The translations under genes and the position numbers were made by a program. From Haliclona indistincta (Eukaryota > Porifera > Demospongiae > Haplosclerida > Chalinidae): a stretch of 64,000 nt of DNA. Each line of letters opens with the position of its first letter. Position 1 is the stretch's first letter. Shown here piece after piece: positions 33,130 to 45,300 of the stretch. Location: positions 1,534,888-1,598,887 of the forward strand of contig OZ024786.1 of NCBI GenBank assembly GCA_964017065.1. The letters run 5' to 3'. Below the pieces are notes generated by a model. That model saw nothing but the letters and a program-made list of their open reading frames with translations, made no database searches and was not told the origin of the DNA.

Positions 33130-36100
33130 TCAGTTGTTGTTCAGGTATGGGCGAATCTCTTCAATGAAGTCATCCAGACCTCTTAGAACTTCGGTGGTGC
33201 CTTGAGCAGATTGGCGGCAAAGTGGACAAATAGGTCCAAGGAGGGTCTGATCCTCTTCTTGCCACCGCTGAACACATTGCTGGCAGCCAATAATGCGGTT
33301 GCAGCAGTGAGAGAAAATGATTGGGGGGGTTAGCGGCACATCAAGACATATGGCGCATTTGAAGGCATCCTGCAGATGCCGTCTTAATCCTGCTGGTAGC
33401 CCAGTGGATTGCAGCCTTGAGAGACTTTGGCGTATGCTGGCCAATTCTCCAACCACCGAGTCTCCACTGCTCCGCATCCTTCTCACAACTGGTTGGTTAC
33501 CACTACTAGGACCAGCTGCATCATCCTCAAAGTCACTGTCGGAAGTATCTTGAAGTTCCTGCGGCAGGTGCTGACTTGATGACTGTCCACGAGATGACGA
33601 CCTACGCTTCTTTGATCTCCTTATGCTCTGTTCTGACACAGCATATACTCTCCTGGAACCGACCTTCCAAAATTTGAATCCTAAGGAAGGTGAAAATAAA
33701 TATCAGTTCACTTATTTACTGTATTGGATACCTTGTGTCCCAGAGCTGTCTTCTATTTTGAGTCCGTCGCGGCCTGTTACCAGGACCTGGTCGCCCCCCC
33801 ATTTCCGCTGTACCACCGACAAGATGTAATTGATATTGGCCGAAGCGTCCGTGACTGTGATGAACAGTTGCTCCAGTGGTGTGAACTTTGGTTTTCCTGA
33901 TAAACACCATTCCAATTCTGCTCTGACTATGTTGACGTTGCACTGCTGCGGAACATTCTTCCTGAAATGAGGCTGCTCTGCGGCTAGTGCAGCGGAGGCT
34001 CCTTGATCAGGCAAAACAGCGGTGACGACTTGATTCGCGGCAGTCCGCGATGGTGCTGCGGCATCGCCGGCGCTTTGCGGTGGACTGGAGGTGCCCTCTA
34101 CATACAAAGAGGTGGGAATATCTTCCGGATCAGGGAAATCGAAACTGTTGCCGTCATCGTTTGGGACGAATACCATTCCCCCATCGAATCTCTCGCGCAG
34201 CCAGATGCTGCTTGGTTGGAGCTATAGACCATTTTAGTCGCTAATCATTTTCCCGCGCTCGCCCGTACAACACCGGACATGACCGTGTCGACGCCACCAT
34301 TTTGTCGGTATTGTGCTCTCTTTCTCTAAAATTCTTGAGCTTGGCCCCTCTTTGGGTCTCCACGTCAATCTCTCAAAATGTGAAGTCTTTTGGCCCTCAG
34401 GCGACCAACTTTTCCCTGACCTCCCTCCTGAATTACGCCGTGTAAAGTCCCCTGATGAAGGTGTTGATTTGTTGGGTGCTCCCATTCTTGGCCCTGATAG
34501 CTACTTCGAATCTTTTGTTCACAAGAAGGTTACTAATGTTCATAATATGCAGATTCACTTAGCTGATTTGGATAACCCTCAGGTGGCTCTCCATCTACTC
34601 CGTTCTTGTCTGGGTCAATGCAAAATTGCTCATCTCCTTCGTACCCTCCCTCCTGGTTCTGCTTCTGAGTCTTTTCTTTTGTTTGACAGCAACCTTCGCT
34701 CCTCTCTAGAATCTATTCTATGTTCCTCCCTAGACTCCACCGCTTGGCATCAAGCCACTCTCCCAATTAGTCTAGGCGGCCTTGGCATTAGATCTGCAGC
34801 TAACTCATCTCTTCCTGCCTTTCTTGGTAGTAGATTCTCATCTCGGGACATTTTCGATCATCTCACTGCACAAATTCATTCAAAGTGTCCCTCTTCCTTT
34901 GATCAAGAGGAAACTGTCGCCATTGCTCAACTGCACGACATTCTGCATGATACAGATCCTTGCGCCTCCCAAAAATCTATTCAGAGAGCCCTTGATCTTC
35001 ATTCTTTTCACTCTCTCAAAGGTTCACTACCTCTGAGGGACCAAGCACGTCTCAACACTATCTCCTCTTCTGTGGGTTCCTGGTTGCGGGCAATCCCCAA
35101 CCCAAACCTCGGCCTCGCCATGCTCCCACAGGAGTTTGTGATTGCTGTTAGGCTCTGGCTTGGCATCAAACTTTTCCCCTCTTCCCCCCAATCTGTCCGC
35201 TGCCCTTGCGGTCAAGTGATTGACTGTTATGGTGACCATCTCCTTGGCTGTGGTCAAGGCCCTCTCCGTATCAAACGTCATGACTCTATAAGAGATATCA
35301 TCTGGCAGTCTCTTATTCTTGACAATCCTCAAACATCTAAGGAGCAGAGATGTGACAGTTCCAACTCTAGACCAGGTGACATCCTCCACCCAGATTTCAT
35401 TCTCGGGAAACCAGCTTTCTTCGATGTTTCAGTTCGAAATTCCTTCATACCTCCCTTTATTGCCGCTTCTGCTTCGCAAGCCGGCTCAGCTGGGATTGCC
35501 GGGGAATTGGAAAAAGATTCTCACTATCGGGCAACAGTAGAATCACTCGGGGCTCTTTTCTTTCCGCTGGTGGTCGAATCCTTTGGCCTTTGGACGGCTC
35601 ACAGTATCAAACTTCTGAAATCCATCGCTGGTAGGGTGGCCCTTTCAGCTAACATCTCGAAAAGTCTGGCATACTCCAATCTCATCCAGCAGCTCTCCAT
35701 CAAGTTATGGTCTTTCAATGCCAAAATGATTTTATTCAGACTGCACTCCTTGTCTCCCACTTTGAATTTTGCTTCTTCCTTTTTTGATTCTGTCTACACT
35801 AACCATTTATTAACTTAGAACTTTTGTTTGTCGCGGCCCTCTGGCGCTGCCTTTTATGTGTATTATTTTTATTGTACTTTTCCATTAAAAAAAAAAAAGT
35901 GAATTAGAAAAAAAAAAAAAAAAAAAAAAAGTATTGTGCTGCAGGCAAAACACAAGGTTTCGTCTTTTTGCGTGCTTAGCTAGGTACTTTGTACACACAA
36001 GCGAAAGTATATTGCTTATATGAGTCACTAGAGCTTGAAAACGCACGTTTCTATCTCTCGAACAGCCAGCAAAGCGGGAAATATGGAACGAAACTACTGA

Positions 36101-36644
36101 CATTTTGTTCGATTTTACTGGCGCACTGTGTCTACGCGCAACTACAGCATGGTAGCAAACAATAATGAATAGCGGCCTTGATCGAACAGTCCAATCGACA
36201 ATAGCTTGGCTGATACAGAACAGCAGCAAAACTGGACCGGTTTCTAGCAGTCAACTGCTTGTTAACTTCGCTTTCTTGACCGAGATTGTGGCAGTAATGT
36301 TCGTTTGTAAACTCTTAAGCTTGCAATGTAATATTCTATCGCTTGCAAGTGGTAAGTAGCCTGCCAAGCGTGCAAAGAAACGAATATCTTGTGTTTTACC
36401 AGCAGCACAATACCGTCAATATGGCGGTCCAAAGATTCACGCCTAATAGCGCCTAAAATGGTCTATATATAGGGCATGAAGGAAAACGGCAATAAATTCA
36501 GAATGCAGCTTTAACCTGCACGCACTAGTTAAGTGCCGGCATATGACTCACTGAATAGATACGACAGATCCTTGCTGGTGTCAAACATCGTAAGGGAACT
36601 GTGATATCGTCTCTCGACGCACGGACTAGTCTGACTGTACTCAT
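33130..36644 (-). CDS. RING-finger protein, transposon-associated family, copy D
   Basis: Exon 1 36644-36552 (31 codons, MSTVRLVRASRDDITV...), exon 2 34221-33732 (SIWLRERFDGGMVFVPND ... DGLKIEDSSGTQ), exon 3 33680-33130 (FKFWKVGSRRVYAV, Ser/Arg-rich KKRRSSSRGQSS, acidic DTSDSDFEDD, then RING CAICLDVP...HCCNRIIGCQQC...CPLCRQS, ending LDDFIEEIRPYLNNN). Phases 0 and 1 and all lengths fit. The RING has all its Cys/His pairs, so E3 ubiquitin ligase activity is plausible. Intron 1 is swollen to 2.3 kb by a MITE carrying a non-LTR element; the MITE terminus directly abuts exon 2 and seems to supply the 3' splice AG. Shared SSGTQG and FWKVGSRR blocks tie it to copy B. It is codirectional with the integrase of element D. 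Confidence 0.8.
34318..35818 (+). CDS. non-LTR retrotransposon ORF, C-terminal fragment with RLE-like endonuclease
   Basis: About 500 residues. It begins in the RT thumb region (LGLHVNLSKCEVFWPSGD). The C-terminal half carries a Cys/His cluster (CPCGQVIDCYGDHLLGC...RHDSIRD) followed by RPGDILHPDF...GKPAFFDVSV, which resembles the CCHC plus PD-(D/E)xK restriction-like endonuclease of site-specific non-LTR elements. The RT catalytic core is missing, so it cannot move itself. Family assignment is tentative. Confidence 0.72.
34318..35930 (+). mobile_element. 5'-truncated non-LTR retrotransposon with poly(A) tail
   Basis: Flanked by a 10-bp duplication GTATTGTGCT (34308-34317 and 35931-35940) and ending in two A-runs (35886-35898 and 35908-35930). 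Only the 3' end of the reverse-transcriptase ORF is present. Intact frame, so recent. Confidence 0.92.
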
Positions 36645-37067
36645 GATCTTCTGCGCAGATGATATACCGACGACTCTCGACTTCTCTCGTTCTGGTTGAA
36701 TGATACTTTCAACTGATCCAGTCTCTTCATGTAGCTGGACTCAGCGCAGGCAGCGCATGATTGCCTCGTTTGTACGCTGCAGTTACACGTGTCGTGTGCG
36801 TGTGGGCGGGGCTCGTAATTTAGCGTGGGCGATCTCGTTTGCATGCTAGCAACTTAAAAACGCAGATTAGAGCAGATACCATTAAAAATTAATGCATTAG
36901 CACACTATGCAGTGTAGAGTCACAGTGATTTGGCAGAAACAATAACACATAAAATTAATTGTTCCAATAACAGAAACACTTCAAGTCATAATATTATTGC
37001 TAGATTCAGTTGCCAGGTGCTTCATCAGTGCCACGTACAGACCTCACCTACAAGTATAGCATAAGGG

Positions 37068-37335
37068 AGGGCAGGGTAATTCCGCCCAAGTAATTCCATG
37101 GGGTAATTCTGCTCACTCAACTTTGACGAGTCCTTCTTGTAAAATGTAAAACAAAGTCCTTCTTGTCCAACTTGCATACTTATTCTTGAAGGTCCAGATA
37201 AAGATATAGTATAGCTAATATCACAGCATTTTGCTGCTTCATTTGCTTGTTTGTTCACCGACGGGAGTCCATCAAAGTTGAGTGAGAGGAATTACCCCGT
37301 GGAATCCGGGCGGAATTACCCTACCCTCTCTTAAT
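37068..37335. mobile_element. short MITE/hairpin in element D
   Basis: About 65-bp inverted ends sharing AGGGTAATTCCGCCC and CACTCAACTTTGA, with about 130 bp between. Noncoding. Confidence 0.65.
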
Positions 37336-37609
37336 ATTAGTGAAGGTTATGATCACTCGCTATCTCAATATGGTATCGCATACACAAGCATGGTGGGGCA
37401 GCTAGGGCCCGGGTTATTACGCTAAGCTATATAGCCTAGAATCATAGCTAGCTAGACCACTGAGGTAAAACTTGCCTGAGACGAACGTGACACACATGTC
37501 GTTGTACGTACGTACAGTCTACTCCTGGAGCCTCATATACATTGTCCTACACTGGGAGCCACATCCTTGAAGTTAGCCATTTATTTCCACATGTACACAG
37601 CTGATCTGT

Positions 37610-37726
37610 CTGTCTTAGTCTCGGTCGGCCATTTTCCCGAGCATTCGTATAACCACGCCTTTCGTATTAACGCCCACTGCATTCCATCTTTGCTGTGAAC
37701 GTCAGGCTCAGCAGATCAGTCAGCAG
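37610..37726 (+). repeat. diverged second copy of a TIR segment
   Basis: Direct, diverged match to 38405-38525 of the right TIR (shared GTATTAACGCCCACTGCATTC and GTGAACGTCAG). It abuts the inner edge of the right TIR. Confidence 0.65.
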
Positions 37727-38860
37727 ATCTTCCCTACAAGCAGGCATTATTATTTCTAATTGATCTAACAAGAAGACTAAGTGTGTGAATGATATCACAG
37801 CAAGAGCTCCTGTCCACAGTCATCAATAAAATATATGAAACGGAACAGTTACATGTACTCCGACATTAATTTATTATAATTAATTTTTGTCAAAATAATA
37901 CAAGCTGCAGGAACCTGCAGACAGATGAAAAATAAATGCATTAGACACTGCAGTGTACGTGGGGTCACATTGTGATGGTAAATTCAAAGTAAGATTTAGT
38001 TTCTGTCTCATAAGTGGGAGAAACAATGACAAGTAGGTTGGTCAAGCAAGTCTTGGCACTGGATTATGATCAATTGCTGATAGAGAGACTTGACACTCAC
38101 ACACGTACCACAACATTAATGCAGACACAGCTAGTGTTGACCTCACCTACAGGTACAAGCATATTAATGCAAGGTCACTATCTATGGTACCGTATAGCAT
38201 GCACACTGATACATGATGCAAACATGCAAACCACCGGGCTAGCACAACTGAGTGCATGCATGCTCAGTATCCGAGCAAAACGTGACATGGCAAGTCAGTA
38301 TTATTATACTTGTACATGCATCCATTTTACATGGTACAGTCCACGGTATAGTGCTCACACCGTTGCCCTAACCTCATCCCCAGGATCGAGTTGTTAGCCA
38401 TTCTTCGAGGCCTCTGATCAATTTACCGTCCGGCTCAGAACGCGCCATTTTCTTGTAGCCCTGGATCACCACGCCTTTTGTATTAACGCCCACTGCATTC
38501 TGTGAACGTCAGATCAGTTAGTGATCGCGTATCACAACAGCGAAGTGACTGTCGTCAAAATATCAGGTAGGGTATTCATTGCACAAATTGAAAATTGAAT
38601 CTAACAACCGATTTTCAATTTTCAAAACATTAAACATTGATTTGGACTTCGACGTTTTCATTTTCAATTCTTTCATCGGTTGAATTCAGATTGGCCGCTT
38701 TATACACCCCAAAGGTGCAATTCGATATTCAATAGATTGGACATAGACGGAAACGCGCTGATCGAGCGAATTCAATTTTCGCTGCTGCAAAAAGGGTCAA
38801 AATTTCGATTTTCAAACTTCAAAATTATTGAAAATGGATTGGACGCAAAGTTCACTCACC
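37727..38860 (-). repeat. right TIR of element D (1.13 kb)
   Basis: Inverted, nearly identical copy of 28808-29942, including the integrase 3' tail. Ends AAAGTTCACTCACC and is followed by TTGCTT at 38861-38866. Confidence 0.93.
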
Positions 38861-38866
38861 TTGCTT
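38861..38866. other. target-site duplication of element D (right)
   Basis: TTGCTT, identical to 28802-28807. Confidence 0.9.
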
Positions 38867-39148
38867 GTTCACCTCTTTGTAATTGTAATTCAAAGAGGTG
38901 TTGTGACATGTTTATTGTATCAACAATGTTATGATTTATATTTTATCATGCTATCACATAAAATGTTAATTAAAAATCAACATTTTACTAAAAGTCGGAC
39001 GATAGCGGCCATTTTGTTTTTTTCACACCTGCGAAAAAAAATTTGGGTGGCTCCCTCTGATAATAATTAGTATAGCCTTAGTAATCCTCATGCTAAATTT
39101 GGTGCTTTTATCCACCCGGTAACAATAATTTCACTAAGCCACCTGACT

Positions 39149-41394
39149 AAATCTAGGTAGTCCTACGCGACTGTTCACGAGAATTATTGCACAAAATCAA
39201 TTCACATGGCCATCATAATTTTTAATAAGACCAAATTTTTAGCAGCGCTCAGCGCCACAAAAAAAGAACCCTCTCCGTAAATTCCTGGCTACGGCCTTGT
39301 ACATGTATATTGACGGGTTTGTATAATCTACTAATAATAGCGATAGGCATAATAGGCTCTCTGGTTCGTATTATCGACTGTTTTTGTGTTTAGCCCTAGA
39401 TTTAACCATCTTAAAATTATCGAAATTTATCACATCTCTCTCTTTTTCTCTCTCAGGCCTTTCATTAATTCTGTAAAATCAGAAAGGGGACATGTGTTAT
39501 TACTAAAACACCTATTGTTCTAGGAGAATGAACATCAGGTTTGTCATAATGAGTGACAACGTGCTGCTTGGTTTGATGGTGTTATGTCCACAGGTGCAAC
39601 CGAAAAAGTGATGGTCTGGCAAGTCGTAACAAGAAGATAATTATAGCTAAGTAGTTACTAATCCCAGACAACTAGACTAGTAATTTTGTTACAATTATAT
39701 ATTTTCGTGCGTATCACTATTGAAACAATGAACACACTATAGGAGTGCATAACACATTATGGTCTAATTGTTATACAATGATTATTTTGTTACAATGAAT
39801 CGTACTATCCACTGAAATAGTCCTTAGCTAATCATAATAAACAGTTGCAAAATTTTCCAGTGACCTTGCAATCTGGTAAGCGCTGATGAAGTGTAGCTTG
39901 ACTGTAGGAGTAGTTTAAATAGCAGTTAAATGCCATTTCATATAGTGATCTTGAGACTAAAGTGCAGTAAGTTGCATACTAATCTGGTAGACTTGATGGG
40001 TAAGAATGCTGTGACAGCACTGAAATAAAAAGACTTAGTGACATTACAGCATTATCACACAGCAGATCTACTGAAATACTACACAGTTTACATCATTTTA
40101 GTACCACAATCACAATGAGAGCGCATCTTTGTATTCTCACACACTAGGTCCACTGAATTAGACTGCAACCTACTCTCAAGATCACTCTGAAATGGAATTT
40201 TCTTCATTTCAGTGCTGTCACAGCATTCTTACCCATAAAGTCTACCAGATTACGTAGTATGCAACTTACTGCACTTTACTCTCAACATCACTCTGAAATG
40301 GAATTTTCTTCATTTCAGTGTTTTCACAGCATTCTTACCCATCAAGTCTACCAGATTAGTATGCAACTTACTGCACTTTAGCCTCAAGATCACTCTGAAA
40401 TGGAATTTCTTCATTTCAGTGCTGTCACAGCATCCTTAGACATCAGGTCTACCAGATTAGTATGCAACTTACTACGCTTTAGCCTTAAGATCACTATTAA
40501 ATGTCATTTTTTTCATTTCAGTGCCGTCACAGCATCCTTAGGCATCAAGTCTATACCAGATTAGTATTCAACTTAGTACAATATAGTCTCAAGATCACTA
40601 TGAAATGGCATTTAACTACTATTAAACTACTCCTACAGTCAAGCTACACTTCATCAGCGCTTACCAGATTGCAAGGTCACTGGAAAAATTTTGCAACTGT
40701 TTATTATGATTAGCTAAGGACTATTTCAGTGGATAGTATGATTCATTGTAACAAAATAATCATTGTATAACAATTAGACCATAATGTGTTATGCACTCCT
40801 ATAGTGTGTTCATTGTTTCAATAGTGATACGCACGAAAATATATAATTGTAACAAAATTACTAGTCTTGTTGTCTGGGATTAGTAACTACTTAGCTATAA
40901 TTATCTTCTTGTTACGACTTGCCAGACCATCACTTTTTCGGTTGCACCTGTGGACATAACACCATCAAACCAAGCAGCACGTTGTCACTCATTATGACAA
41001 ACCTGATGTTCATTCTCCTAGAACAAAATAGGTGTTTTAGTAATAACACATGTCCCCTTTCTGATTTTACAGAATTAATGAAAGGCCTGAGAGAGAAAGA
41101 GAGAGAGATGTGATAAATTTCGATAATTTTAAGATGGTTAAATCTAGGGCTAAACACAAAAACAGTCGATAATACGAACCAGAGAGCCTATTATGCCTAT
41201 CGCTATTATTAGTAGATTATACAAAACCGTCAATATACATGTACAAGGTCGTAGCCAGGAATTTACGGAGAGGGTTCTTTTTTTGTGGCGCAGAGCGCTG
41301 CTAAAAATTTGGTCTTATTAAAAATTATGATGGCCATGTGAATTGATTTTGTGCAATAATTCTCGTGAACAGTCGCGTAGGACTACCTAGATTT
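39149..41394. mobile_element. foldback (long inverted-repeat) element
   Basis: Arms of about 0.8 kb (39149 to about 39990 and about 40520 to 41394) are inverted copies starting AAATCTAGGTAGTCC. The centre holds about six imperfect roughly 110-bp repeats (GATCACTCTGAAATGGAATT...CAGCATTCTTACCCATCAAG). No transposase and no clear target duplication seen. Confidence 0.85.
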
Positions 41395-42329
41395 GCCATT
41401 TTCACTGCAATATTGTCGAGACTGGGCGATTGTCATTGTTCAGAACCCCGTGAGCGGTGTGTGTCGTTAAGAGGAAGACAGAAGATTTTTGAGCGAATAA
41501 TTTATTTCTCATACCCATTTCGCTGCATTCATCCTCCACAATTAATTTTCATGCATCTGTAACTATTGTAGGTAAAGTGCTTCAGTGGCAATTTTTTGGT
41601 ACAAGACAACCTTCTTTTCAGTTTGTGATTACATCATTACAAGTGTGCTGGTCATGCAAGTAGCCTTGGATGGGTTAACAAGACAAGCATGAAACATTAT
41701 TCTCTGTCGATCATTAAAGCAGCTGAATGCTATAGAGAGCTATATAGCTAGCATGCAGGTAGGTGGTCTATAGATCTCATTTACAGGAAAACCAACAACA
41801 GTGCTACTCTTAATGCTCCTAATACAATCTGACCATCTCCACCTATTGATAGACTCACCAGCTCTACTCAGAGGTGTGCACTGGAGCTTGGCATCGGACC
41901 CTCTAATTCATAAACAAGCTACTAGTCACATTCAGCCGATTCTAGCCGAGATTCTTCCTCGTTACAACGCTTTCCATTGTCACACAGAAGTTTAAAAGGC
42001 TGGTCCACTTGGCTCGTAGTAGAAAAGAATGCCAGACACCAGAAACAACTCGCGCGTCGACGTCTTCAGTGAATACAGCAGCCATCCATCTCAGTTTACT
42101 AAAGTAGGCGTGTGCTGGTAGTCTAGTACCGTCCTTATGTATTATTATACATGACATTCGTATTATAATATATGGTGATTTTGTACAGTCAAGACCTGGT
42201 CATACGCAATGATTTTAACCAGTCATTTCCTGCATGGGTGATTTTAGGTGAAGCGGGTGCGGACAGACAATACAAGGCGGGGCAGGGAACAAGCACGCGC
42301 GCAAATGTAATGCGGTTACTCCAATCAAA
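41395..42329. other. upstream region of kinase gene 1
   Basis: No coding region supported. The last 90 bp (GACAGACAA.ACAAGGC.GGGC.GGGAACAAGCAC) is shared with the region before kinase gene 2 at 49719, so the duplicated unit includes 5' flanking sequence. Confidence 0.5.
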
Positions 42330-45300
42330 ATGTCGTTGCCGACTTTCGAAGGACTTGAGGAAAGGAAAGAGCTGGGACGTGGTTGCTATGGTGCTGTGTA
42401 CGAGATACAGGAGGTACAAGTACACATGTATCCATACATTGCCAAGAGTCTTCACGGTATTCTAGTTGGAAGAGGGAAAGAGGAGTCTAGTAGCGCGAAA
42501 GCGGTTAGAAAAGAAGTGATCGGTCGTTTTCTTGAGGAATGTGAACGACTGAATAGTCTCCATCATCCCAACGTAGTCCAGTTCATGGGAGTCTATCGTG
42601 GTCGCCACAAAGCAGACACCAGTCTCATCATGGAGTACATGCACATGGACCTTGATCAGTGCATAAAGACTTACCCCAAAATTCCTATCCCTTACAAGAC
42701 CAGCATCCTCAGAGATGTGGCCTATGGTCTGGCCTACCTCCACTCCATCCCCATCATACATCGTGACCTCAATGCTGGTAACGTGCTACTCACTGAGTCT
42801 TTTAGAGCGAAGATTTCTTACATCGGAGAAACCAAGCTGTACATCAAAAAAGGCTCCCCTCAGTCAATAACATCAATGTGTCCAGAAGCACTCCACTATA
42901 TGCCTCCAGAGTGCTTGGATCTTAACCCAAAATGCAATAATAAACTCGAGCTCGATGTGTTCTCATTCGGCCATCTCACCATTTACCTGGTCAACCAAGA
43001 AGAGCCTGTCTTGGTCCCCATTGATGAAACAGCAGATGATGTACAGAAAGGAGAGAACGAGATTGGCAAGCGTCGTCAGGCCCTTGACAAGATGTGTCAT
43101 TTCAAATCGATTGCTGTGCAGTGTCTGAAAGACAATCCTGACCAGCGTCCCACCAGTGAAGACCTGGTGAAGAATACACGAGAAGTTTGTTCGAAGTGGC
43201 CACTGCCTTACAAGAACATTTTAGATGCGCTTGTTCCATCTCATGATAATGCATATGACAAGGACCATGCTGAGGTATTTGATTAAAGACATAATAACCA
43301 AACCATTACTGGTAAATATTTTTTATAGGAAATTTTAGTCGTGAGGAAACAGGAAGATCCATTGGAAAAGGATTTACAGCCATTAGAGCAAGATAAAACG
43401 GTACACTTGCTGCAAGTAGCTGCATATTCTATATCTGGTGATGGGCCATGTTGTTATTTATGCAGTTGTGATATAGTATAGTCTAGCTTGCTAGACCCTC
43501 AACGCTCTCTCGCTCGATGGGCGGGGTTACAGGCGGAGCCCCGAGCGAGATCGCGATGAGGGTCTAGCCTGAGGGTCTAACATGACTAGTTTCTGAAATG
43601 AGTTTTTTTAATGCAAGTCGTTACGTCATTGATTTCGTCACTCGGTCAATATGGCCGCGCTATCGTCGCTGTGTAATCTCTGGTCAGCTAAACAACCGAT
43701 AGCTTACCAACCGACGATCAACTTTTCGTGAGAGCTATTGAACACGGAGTAATTGCTTTAGGTCACCAAGAAGCAAGGCCATTGCAATCTGATGCTGCAA
43801 AAGCTGTACTTTGTGGAAGAGACACGTTTCTCAACGTTCCGATTTCTCGCTTCCACAATTCTCCCTAGATCAGTCCTATCGCCATCTGGTAGGTAGTAAA
43901 GTGGCGGGGAGTTGTGACGCGCAGTAAAAACGCGCAGTTGTCTGTAGACATGTGGCTTGAACGTCACTCTCTGAGCTCACCATGTGCGTGACGTAATTAA
44001 TTGCCGAGCGCCTTAGCGCGAGGCAAATAATCGCGACGGTGTGCGGGGGACTGTAGCGTCGTGCGTTTTCTCAGCAATGTTAATATGTATGTATATTTAG
44101 ATCGATGTCATGCTCAGGAATGCTAATCAGGGTTACGGCGAGGGCTCATACTACGTATTATACTGCGGGGTCACGGGATCGCTGGACCCGGTTGCGTATG
44201 AGATAAGAACTTGTGGGCTGAGACCATGGCGGATTAGATCCCAGAGTCTACTCCTGACAGAGCCAAGTGGCTAGCTCAGCTCAGGAAGCCGGAGAAAACA
44301 GAGAGCAGCGGCCTGAGTCTAACGCCACAAAAGAAGCAAGGCACGCCATCAGCAGTACTACTAGCAATACACTGAACCAGGATTGACTCTTAGGTCGTCT
44401 GACACGGGCCACGAGGCCGAAAACAGGAAGCTAGCTCGCTGTATCTGTACCTGCCGGCCGTCTGCTGTCGAGCCCACCCTCAAATAATTTATTTAGCTGG
44501 TCAATTATAACTACTTAATAAACTCAGTGCGAGGCATTCATGCGTATTCGTAACTCCTAGTAATGAATATGAGTACAAACTCATTTCTGAAACTAATCAT
44601 GTTGCAGGTTTGGCTAGACCCTCAGCGCGATCTCGCTCGGTGCTCCGCCCCATAACCCCGCCCATCGAGCGAGAGAGCGTTGAGGGTCTAGCAAATTGAC
44701 TAGATATAGTATAACCGGCAATTATTGACTTACAAAGGAAATTTTAAAATTGACTTGATTTTCTCAGTCTTTCAAAAATCTTATACTACTGCTGAAATAA
44801 TTTTTGCAAGATTTAATACACGTTATATACCGTTGCTATGTGGTTGCTAAGGATATACGCGTTTCATAAATCGACCATAGCACTGGGAACCGCCTACAGT
44901 GCTATATCATGCGGCCAAGAATGCTATATCAACCGGCCGAGAATGCTATATCATGCGGCCAAGAGTGCTATATCTGAGGTGACCTTTGTACCGACACGAT
45001 AGCTTTATACACACACCATCACGTTCATCAAACAATTCAACATCAAAACATAGTAAACACATTATACAGGAACACATGAGAGAGCACAGTCCAATGAGCA
45101 GGCTCCCAAGAACTGCGAGTGGCGGGGGTGGAAATTGTCCAGTGTGTTAAAATCATCGTTGATCATGACAGCACAGCCAGCAACAACACAAAGACACTCG
45201 GGAGGCGAAATAGTAGCGATCTATGCGTCTCAGCTACATAACTGCGCCGGGTATAGGCAAGCTGAGTCATTGTAGATCGCCCACATAACAACTTTGGATG

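Larger units (their letters stand above)
34222..36472. mobile_element. MITE in intron 1 of RING copy D, interrupted by a non-LTR element
   Basis: Inverted ends TATAGACCATTTTAG and CTAAAATGGTCTATA, with a second matching inverted block near AGCACAATACCG on each side. About 630 bp without the non-LTR insertion. A TA-type target is possible. Confidence 0.65.
28808..38860. mobile_element. Element D: 10.05-kb IS3-like integrase/RING DNA transposon
   Basis: 10,053-bp unit starting GGTGAGTGAACTTTGCG and ending with its complement, with TTGCTT duplicated on both sides. The TIRs are about 1,134 bp and nearly identical. It encodes an integrase (31513-29881) with intact D, D, E and a RING gene (36644-33130) with a full RING. 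A MITE and a 5'-truncated non-LTR element sit in the first RING intron. Only 190 bp separate it from element B. Confidence 0.92.

Noticed and set aside
38871..38901. Hairpin CACCTCTTTG/CAAAGAGGTG as an RNA element or terminator
   Set aside because: A perfect 10-bp stem occurs by chance at this scale, and there is no gene next to it.
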